Position numbers and translations under genes: made by a program. This document shows positions 55,861-64,000 of a stretch of DNA of 64,000 bases, one piece after another; position 1 is the first letter of the stretch, and every line of letters starts with the position of its first letter. The DNA is from Piromyces finnis (taxonomy: Eukaryota > Neocallimastigomycota > Neocallimastigomycetes > Neocallimastigales > Neocallimastigaceae). The notes below the pieces were generated by a model. That model was not told the DNA's origin. It did not search any database and saw nothing but the letters and a program-made list of their open reading frames with translations. Location of the stretch: NCBI GenBank assembly GCA_002104945.1, contig MCFH01000001.1, positions 2,452,501-2,516,500 of the forward strand. The letters run 5' to 3'.

Positions 55861-56754
55861 GGTGAAATTTATCATATATATATACTATATATATATATTT
55901 TTTTAATAAGAATAATAAAAAAATTATTAAACTATATTGTATTATGTAATTATTATTATTATTATTTTTTAATTTAAATAGACTATAAAAACTTTATGTA
56001 ATAATAAGTTAATATTAATTTTGATTAAAGTTTATATTAGTTTTAATAAAGATCTAATGATTATGATGAAGAAAACTAACCTTTTAAGTATATATATATA
56101 TATATTTTTTTTTTACTCAGTTTTTAAGGATATTATTAAGGATATTATGAAATTTAAAATATTTAATAGAGTACTTTTATTTTTAACTAATATAAACTTC
56201 TATTAATGATTGTATTTGATTTTCAATTTTTTCTAATATGACTAAAAGTCAGGCTCTTTTACCGTTTTGTTTTGTAGAATATTAAATTGATAAATAATTT
56301 ATAAAAAACTCAAATAAATTATAAATGTTCAAGTATTAATAATTTTTCTTTTAATCTTTTTTTTTTTTTATTATTTATATTTCTGTTATTAATTTTATTT
56401 TTATTTTAGTGATTTTTCATTTTTTAATATACATAACTTTATAATAGGATTTTATTTTATTGTTTTACAATATATATAAAAATACAAAACAAACATTGTA
56501 AAATATGTTTGTTTATTTATAATACAGAATAAAAAAATACTTTTATAATTATATAGATAAAATGATAGATAATTCTAATATATTTAATATCTATATTTTA
56601 AAAACTTATATAATTATATAATTTAGTAATTTATTATAAGATATTTATTTTGGATAAATAAAATATAATAAAAAAATAAATGTTTGTTTTTTATTGACGA
56701 GTAATTTACTCGACGTTATTTCTATACGATAATTTTTAATAATTGGTAAAGTTA
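55861..56754. other. AT-rich intergenic DNA, no gene seen
   Basis: It contains TA runs and a 7-bp-stem hairpin CGAGTAA-T-TTACTCG at 56698-56712, about 40 bases beyond the stop of the GH95 gene on its downstream side. A 61-codon plus-strand frame (56021-56206) has no coding character. Confidence 0.45.
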
Positions 56755-59700
56755 TTATTTAGCAACTAATTGAATAGTTTGTCCAGCCTTGGTTTCAATA
56801 TCATATTCGTAGTATTTTTCAAGTGATGGTCCTTTAATACTAGCCTTAGATGAAATTTCTGGTTTCTTAACATCTGATGAAAGTAATAAAGGATTTTTAC
56901 ATGTACCTTCAGCAGTCTTTAAACCTTCTCCTGAAAGTTGGGTATTGCTACGAATACGTAAAACTCCACCAATCTTAGACTTTATAGTGGCTTTGGTAAT
57001 CTTTTTACTCTTCCAAATCATATCAACTTCGAAACCACCTCTTGCAATTAAACCACTAATACTACCTTCATTCCAGACATCTGGAATAGCTGGAAGAAGA
57101 TGAACAGCACCATCATGACTTTGTAAAAGCATTTCAGCAATACCAGCACAAAAACCAAAGTTACCATCAATTTGGAATGGTGGGTGAGCATCGAAAAGAT
57201 TAGCATAAACTCTACCATTACTATTGTCTTGACCAGTTGGTAAAAGATTAAGCATATTTTGAATGATTTTATAGGCGTGGTTACCATCTAAAAGTCTTGC
57301 CCAAAGATTAATTTTCCAACCAATACTCCAACCTGTGGCCATATCACCACGTTGGGTAAGAGTGTTTTTAGCGGCTTCAAATAAGAGGGGTTGTTTGAAT
57401 GGTGAAATTTGACCACTTGGGTAAAGACCATAAAGATGTGATACATGACGGTGATCATCCTTTGGATTATCAGCATCAACAAACCATTCTTGTAATTGAT
57501 TGTATTGACCTACCTTCATTGGTGCAATACTATTGATGGTATTTTGTAAAGTTTTTTGGAAAGATTCATCAACACCAAGGGTTTTGGCTGCAAGAAGAGC
57601 TTGGTTTAAAACATCGAAAGCAATTTGGTTATCCATAGTACAACCAGAGGTCATGGATGATCCATCATAACTGTAACCATGTTCTGGAGATGTGGATGGA
57701 ACGGTAGCTAAATATCCAGTGTTTGGATCTTTAACCATACTTGAAACAAAGAACTTTGCAGCTTCTTTTAAAATAGAGTAATTTTGGTTAAGGAAATCCT
57801 TGTCACCAGTAAAGAGGTAGTGTTGCCAGATGTGAGTAGAGAGCCATCCACCACCGTTTGGCCACATACCCCAGTAAGCACCATCTACAGGACCAGTAAT
57901 ACGCCAGATATCAGTGTTATGATGAGCCATCCAACCTTCAGCGTTATATATTTTTGATGCAGCTTCTCTTCCGGTAACTGAAAGATCACGAATAAGTGAG
58001 AAAAGAGGATCGTGACATTCACTAAGATTTGTAACTTCAGCAGGCCAGTAGTTCATTTCAGTGTTAATATTGATAGTGTATTTACTATCCCATGGTGCAT
58101 CAATACTATCATTCCAAATACCTTGTAAATTAGCTGGTTGACCACCTGGTTGGGATGATGTAATTAATAAATAACGACCATATTGGAACATTAAAGCAAT
58201 AAGATCTTGATCACCAGATCTATTGAAATTGGCTAAACGATCGACAGTTTGATTTTCAGCATTGCTATTTACTGGAAGAGAAATCTTTACACGATCAAAT
58301 TGCTTTTTGTAAGCAGCAAGATGTTTATCTTTAAGAGATGAGTAAGTTGATTTTAATGCGCTTTGAATAGCGGCTTCGGCCTTTTTCTGGGCATCTCCAC
58401 TAACATCGTTGTAAGAAACAAAGTTGGTGGCAGCAGTGATATAAATAACTGTATCATAAGCACCTGAAACAGAAAGTGATGAACCACTTGCAGATACTCT
58501 ACCGTCGGTAACAATTTCTACAATACCATAAGCAGAAAGTTTTGATCCAACACCTTCTTGATCCTTACCTCTAATTTTAAGAATCATACGATTATTACTT
58601 GTTGAAACAGAAGTACTAAGTTGACATTTATGACTAACAGTAAAACTAATTGGTTTGTTTTCATTAGTAATCTTGTAAGCTAATACATTGTCAGCCATAG
58701 AAGCGAACAATGAACGTTCTACATTCATTCCATTGGAAGTAAACTTGGAAGTTGCAATAGCAGTATTGAGATCAAGATCACGATAATAGTTTGAAACATC
58801 TTTAACATCTGAGAATTTAATGTAAAGACTACCTAAAGTAAGATATCCCATACCATTTTGACCTGAGAAGAAGTTTTTATCAATTAAATTTTGAGCATCA
58901 CCAAATTTGCTACTGAAAATAAGTTGACGAGCTTGTGAAAGGACTGAATTAGCTCTTTGTGGGATATTGTTGTGAGGACCGCCGGCCCAGAAAGTTTCTT
59001 CATTTAATTGAATTTCATCAGTTTGTGCCCCTCCGAAAACCATTCCACCAAGGTGTGAATTACCAACTGGAAGAGCTTCAGTCCATGCATTAGCAGGTGA
59101 GTTGTACCAAAGTTTTAAGTCAGCTTTTGGATGAGTTTCTTCTTCTGTTGGAGCACTAACGGACTCGAAAAGCCAAGTTTGATTACCCTTTTCACCACCA
59201 CCAGTCCATTGAACGACATTACTACCATCTGCAGTGCCTTCTCTTTCAACATCTAATACTTTACCACCTTCAGAGACTCTGGTACCAATTATATAAACGT
59301 TTTCCTTTGTTGTTTTTATAATAGTAAATTGTTGAGCATCATGACCATAAGCAGTGTAAATTTGAATGTTAGAACCATCCTTATCTTCACCCATAGCTAC
59401 ATCAATCATAAAATCACCATACATAGAAAGTAAGGTAACATAACCTTCTCCAACATTTTCAAGTTTCCATTTTTGTGCTTTTGAACTAATAACTATATTT
59501 CCACCGGCAATATTACTAGATGATGTAAGGTATTTTTTAGAACCTGTATTCTTAATGGTATACCAACCATTTTTAAGAACGTTGTTTGAAGTATCATTAT
59601 CTTCATTATTTGTATCTATGTTATGGTAAATAAATTAAGCATTAATATTTATATTTATAAAATTAATAATAATAATAATAAGGTAAGTTATAAAATTAAT

Positions 59701-60227
59701 TAATATTTTTTCCTTTTAAATACTAATAAATATTTTTAATAATTGTCATTTAATATTATTATCATTATTTCAAGAATAATTTTTGGAAAGTTACCTTCAT
59801 TTGGAGAGTCAGTACTAAAACATGAATCTTTAATACCACACCATGCGTAATTTTCTATACCCCATTTACCTTCTTCAGTTTCTTCGATAACCTCACAACC
59901 TTCACAACATGAATAATCTGGGAAGGAGAAACAATCAGAATAATCACTACTTTCACATTTAGATGGGATTACTTTTGTAAATATTTATATATACAAATTG
60001 TCATTTAATATTTTTGAAATTTTGAATTCAATCCAGTTATAGAATATTTAAATGACACTAATAATAGCGATAGTGATAATAATATACTTACTACACCAGT
60101 CATTGTTTTCAACACCCCATTTGGTATCATCTTCATAAACAACATAGCAACCATTACATTCGTCGTAGGCATGGACTAAACGAGAACTTAATCCAGCCAA
60201 TAATAAAAGAGGAGATAAATATTTCAT
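56755..60227 (-). CDS. Cellulosomal GH95 alpha-L-fucosidase: signal peptide, two dockerins, ricin-type CBM13, GH95 (1057 aa)
   Basis: Exons on the minus strand: 60092-60227, 59795-59971 and 56755-59615, with GTAAGT and GTAACT donors and matching phases. Exon 1 encodes a signal peptide ([20 protein letters not shown]) and a short fungal dockerin-like motif (CNGCYVVYE, then WGVENNDWC). Exon 2 holds a complete dockerin ([15 protein letters not shown], then [11 protein letters not shown]). A ricin-B/CBM13-like domain spans about 110-260 ([24 protein letters not shown]). GH95 spans about 268-1057: [27 protein letters not shown] (Asn near 626), STSPEHG (Glu near 749, the likely general acid) and FQIDGNFGF (Asp near 921). 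GH95 enzymes remove alpha-1,2-fucose with inversion, for example from xyloglucan. Dockerins should attach it to the fungal cellulosome. The two dockerins lie on separate exons. Confidence 0.93.
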
Positions 60228-62294
60228 TAATAATTTTTCTATTTTTATTTTTCCTATTTTTTATTTTTATAATATTATTCCTGTATTTATTTTAATTTTA
60301 TATTTTTTTTTTTAATTTTTATATATATCTATATCTATTTCTTTTTATACACTTTTGTTAATAATCTATATTAACGGTATAAAATAGAATGGGATAAAAA
60401 AATTTTTTTTTTTGGAATATTTAATTATTTATATATAATTTTTTTTTATTATTAAATCCATTTTTTTAATTGTATCCATTTTTTTAATTTATATTTAATT
60501 ATTGAAAATAACTTTAAATATTATTATTTCAATAATTGATGTTAATCTTTTTTCCAAAAACAAAAAATTTAATAATATAAATAAATTAATTTAGGATGAC
60601 ATAAAATAATTAAAACTTTGTTATTAATAATAATAATTTTTGATTTTCATATTTTCATTATTTTATATTTACCTTTGAATATATTTAATATTCCATCATT
60701 ATTAAAAAATTCTTAATACTAAAAGTTATAGTGTTGTTTTAATTATTTTATTTAATGTATAATAGTAAAAACTTTACATCTTTATATAATAATAAATTAT
60801 ATAATTGAAATGTGAATTATTCCTTCTTTTATTATATTTATATATAATATTTGTTCAGACTTTTAGAAATTGTAAAATAAACATTTAAATTAGTTATTAT
60901 AAAAAGGAATTTAACTTTTATCATAATTAAAATATTTATCGAAGTAAAATTATAATGAAAATATTGATATTGTTTATTTTATTTAATAATTATAATTTTT
61001 ATTTTTCATATTTACAAGTTGAGTTGTCATTCTCAACTTTTATTTGTTATTTATTTTTATTGTTATCCATTTTTATAAAGGATACTAAGCATTAAAAATT
61101 AATTTATCATCAGGGAAACTAAACTTTAAAAATTAATAAATTTTTTTTTAATATATTTATTTAAATTGAATAAAAATTACAAAGTTAATTTTTCTCATTA
61201 ATATAATAAAGTCAATTTAATAAGTATTTTTTATACTTTTAAATTTAATATCATAATAATATATATAAAAACTTTTAATAAAATGTGATTTAAAATAAAA
61301 TATTTATTAATTTTTAATTTAAAAATTGATGGTGAATGAAAATCTTTTAATCATAAATAATACCAATTTAATTATTAAATAAACTTTAAATATTATTTTT
61401 AGTATATTTTTGATTACACAAAAAATAACTTTTTATGATAATTATGGTTACACAAATAATAAATAAAATTGAGGATTAATAAAAAATAAAAATATTAATT
61501 AAGCATAAATTGTATTTATTGTATACAAAAACAATGATTTTTAAATTTTTCATATAAACCATAATGGATTTAATCAATATTTAATTAAATATTAAATAAA
61601 ATTTTACTAGTCATCTTTCCAAAATTTTAATTCAAGTTGCATACTTTTTCCTAAATTCCTTTAAAAAACAATAAAACTTAGCCTTTTTTTAATTAAATTC
61701 AAAAATTTTGATATTATTTGAATTAAAACAAAAAAAAAAAAAGGGAATTTAATTTTCCCATTTAATTAATCAATTAATAATTATAACTATAAAGAGTAAG
61801 AAAAATATATTTTTTAAATAATAATTGAATAATAAAATATTTTTTGTCATAATTAAAATATATAAACAAATTTTATTTAATTATTAAATTAACAAAAGCA
61901 AAAACAAAAACAAAACATAATATTATTCAGTATATATAAATACTGAATAATAGATTATTGACCTATTGGACTTTTTTGAATTTCTTTAAATAATATATTA
62001 ATTAGTTTATATTATTAAAGTAATAATAATTACTTATTTTTTTTCAATTGTATTTTTATATTTACAAAGGATGTTATTTTTTTTTTTAGTTATATTTAAT
62101 ATAATATTAATTTACATAACTTTCTTTTAATATTTAATATAATAAATTTTTTTTTAATATATATATAATATATATAATATATAAATCAAAAAGGTATTAT
62201 TTATTCAATATTAATGTCATTTTCTTATGTTCTTATTTTATTTTAAATGAAATAAATTATATCTTTTCCATTCATATATTGTAAGTATAAATAC
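60228..62294. other. AT-rich intergenic DNA, no gene seen
   Basis: No coding-like frame is seen on either strand. The promoter of the leftward GH95 gene is at its left end. Confidence 0.5.
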
Positions 62295-62412
62295 TACAGT
62301 ATTGAAGGCATTCATGGCTTAATAGTTTTGACTATCTCAATAATAGTAATACCACCATTATTTGAAATTGGAATGTATGGATTAGCACCATGATTCAATA
62401 ATATTTTAATGT
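62295..62412 (-). pseudogene. Inverted ankyrin gene fragment
   Basis: Read on the minus strand, this stretch encodes ILLNHGANPYIPI, then ITIIEIVKTIKP and a stop. It matches LLLKHGDNPYIPN and NTIIETAKAIN of the plus-strand ankyrin gene at 63520-63620. DNA similarity continues past the stop (AATGCCTTCAATACTGTAG). It is a diverged partial copy of the C-terminal end of that gene or a close relative, in opposite orientation about 65 bp before the start of the gene. Confidence 0.75.
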
Positions 62413-62477
62413 TTTTTTTTTTATTATTATTTTTTATTTTTTAATTAAGCAGCATAAAATCATAAAAACCAGTAGGA

Positions 62478-63821
62478 TTGATATATTTTATGGAAAATAT
62501 GAATAAATTAAAAGGTTTTAAATATGTTAACTTGGAAGATAATAATGGTAATACAGCACTTTTCTATGCAATAGATTCTATTGTAATATTTCAAAAATTA
62601 GTTGATAGAGGTGCTGATTATAATCATTTCAATAGAAATGGTGAAAATGTATTAATGTATGCTTGTAGAAAAAATAAACTCAGATTATTTGATTATGTAT
62701 TAAAAATTCCAGACTTCAATGTAGCTCAATTTGATAATTTCGGAAGAAATTTACCTATGATTTTAGTTGAATGTAATCATAGTCAAGAATTAATATCTTT
62801 TTACAATTATCATAGTGATTTTGATATTAATTTTGTAAATAAATCTAACGAATCATTATTAAGCATCTTTATAAATCATTATATCTCAGAATTAAAAGAA
62901 AAAGATGAATTAATAAAAACTAAATATTATGAAGTTATTAGGGATTATGGATTAATGATAAGAGCTCTTGTAGAATCAGGATGTGATTTTAATGCATATA
63001 TTGATGGTGATGGTAATACTCCTATGATGTTTTTCTTGTTGATAGAAGATTATGTTTCTGCTTACTATCTTCTTACTAAATTTCCAAAATTAGATCTTTC
63101 TATAAAAAATAAGTATAATGCCAATGCAAGCTACATGGCCTTTTTTATTAATAGGGGTCGTTTTAGAAATCGTGTAAACCTTTCTTTAATCTATGGGGAA
63201 TTCTTGAAAGCATTCTTTGAACACTCAACTTTCGATTATTCTTATTTAGATGATTATGGAAATTCACTTTTAAATCACTGCATTATAAAAAATGAAGATG
63301 AAGTCTGTTATTTTTTAAAATACATGAATGATGAAATTGTAAGTCAAATTAATAATAAAAAAGAGGCATCCTTAATCATTGCTTCAAAATTTGGTAAAAG
63401 CCAAATTATTGAAAATCTTTTAACCTATCCATATATTCGAAAGAATATCAACCACACTGATTGTCATGGAAATACTGCCTTGTTTTATGCTGTTCAATTA
63501 AGAGATAAAGAAACTATTGAATTGTTATTGAAGCATGGAGATAATCCATACATTCCAAACAATGAAGGTAATACTATTATTGAGACAGCCAAAGCTATAA
63601 ATGCCTTTAATATTGTAGAATTAATCGAAGATATTTTAGCAGTCAATAATAATGGAAAAGGAAATTTGAAAAAAACAGAGAATAAAGACAAAGAACTTGA
63701 TAAATTAGATAACCAAATTAAAAATTATTGTATTATTGAAAATAAAAAAGAATATGATTACTTAATGAAATATGAATTTATTTCATATTATCAACCATCT
63801 TATTATAAAGATTTAATTTAA
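62478..63821 (+). CDS. Ankyrin-repeat protein, conventional 33-residue type (447 aa, possibly truncated)
   Basis: It contains several ankyrin repeats: DNNGNTALFYAI, RNGENVLMYACRKNKL, DGDGNTPMMFFL, DYGNSLLNHCI, and a good final pair DCHGNTALFYAVQLRDKETIELLLKHGDNPYIP and EGNTIIETAKA. These are typical 33-residue units, so it is not a member of the 39-residue-unit family elsewhere in the window. No signal peptide is seen. The TAA at 63819-63821 is followed in frame by 35 more sense codons (QWLYDRIISPKI...) to TGA at 63927-63929, so this stop may be a recent nonsense mutation. The start at 62478 is the first ATG after an inverted gene fragment, and the true N terminus may be missing. Confidence 0.75.
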   Translation: MIYFMENMNKLKGFKYVNLEDNNGNTALFYAIDSIVIFQKLVDRGADYNHFNRNGENVLMYACRKNKLRLFDYVLKIPDFNVAQFDNFGRNLPMILVECNHSQELISFYNYHSDFDINFVNKSNESLLSIFINHYISELKEKDELIKTKYYEVIRDYGLMIRALVESGCDFNAYIDGDGNTPMMFFLLIEDYVSAYYLLTKFPKLDLSIKNKYNANASYMAFFINRGRFRNRVNLSLIYGEFLKAFFEHSTFDYSYLDDYGNSLLNHCIIKNEDEVCYFLKYMNDEIVSQINNKKEASLIIASKFGKSQIIENLLTYPYIRKNINHTDCHGNTALFYAVQLRDKETIELLLKHGDNPYIPNNEGNTIIETAKAINAFNIVELIEDILAVNNNGKGNLKKTENKDKELDKLDNQIKNYCIIENKKEYDYLMKYEFISYYQPSYYKDLI

Positions 63822-64000
63822 CAATGGTTATATGATAGAATTATTTCACCTAAAATAAGGGAATTTTTATTATATGATGTGAATTATGAATTATATTACA
63901 AATGCTACATTAAATATCTCTTATGTTGAAAATAGCATATAGAGAATTTAATATGCCTTAATATTATATTTAAAAAAAAACTTTTTTTTCTCTTACTTTT
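63822..64000 (+). other. Downstream tail of the ankyrin gene
   Basis: In-frame sense codons continue to 63927-63929 (see the ankyrin gene). After that the sequence is AT-rich with no feature to the window end. Confidence 0.4.

Noticed and set aside
56021-56206. 61-codon plus-strand open frame with a hydrophobic middle
   Set aside because: The hydrophobic part is a TA/T run. There is no upstream signal, splice partner or coding character.

Overview
The window looks like nuclear DNA of an anaerobic gut fungus (Neocallimastigomycota). This rests on three things seen together: extremely AT-rich intergenic DNA with homopolymer and AAT, TAAA and AAAAT tracts; genes split by short AT-rich introns with GTAAGT/GTAAAT donors; and typical rumen-fungus products, namely a dockerin-bearing glycoside hydrolase, a CotH-type secreted protein, a bacterial-type solute-binding protein and a circularly permuted bacterial-style GH3 enzyme. 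The genus cannot be decided from the sequence.

Layout. 1-4632 is a LINE-type non-LTR retrotransposon on the minus strand, followed upstream by two tandem 210-bp units full of hairpins (5189-5608). 5991-8579 is a secreted GH3 beta-glucosidase (two exons, minus). 8580-12634 is AT-rich and holds microsatellites, a degenerate 28S rRNA fragment and a T24/G13 tract. 12635-14692 is a 39-residue-unit ankyrin-like protein. 16926-28793 is a Copia LTR retrotransposon with a 5-bp target duplication. It carries an intact antisense chromodomain Gypsy element (18208-24419) and, further on, a solo LTR (25441-26228), each with its own 5-bp duplication. 32076-35900 is a CotH protein with three beta-rich modules, a Thr/Ser/Pro repeat linker and a small CBM1-like tail, broken by a one-base deletion. 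36465-39649 is a 5'-truncated, inverted second LINE copy. 40533-42382 is a five-exon solute-binding protein with a GPI-like tail. Two more 39-residue-unit ankyrin-like genes lie at 43600-44703 and 53236-54219. Between them are a small gene with strongly biased codons (46926-47204) and a seven-exon LRR plus chitin-binding protein (49211-50867). 54478-55860 is a five-exon MATH-like membrane protein. 56755-60227 is a cellulosomal dockerin-GH95 alpha-L-fucosidase. 62478-63821 is a conventional ankyrin protein beside an inverted fragment of a relative.

Genes and roles. GH3, GH95 and CotH are secreted factors that fit plant-polysaccharide breakdown. The LRR/CBM18 protein, the solute-binding protein and the MATH-like protein fit surface or wall functions. 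The ankyrin-like proteins look like a lineage-specific intracellular family. The transposons account for roughly a third of the window. Exon models were built by hand from splice signals and phase agreement. No database search was run, so family names come from motif recognition.
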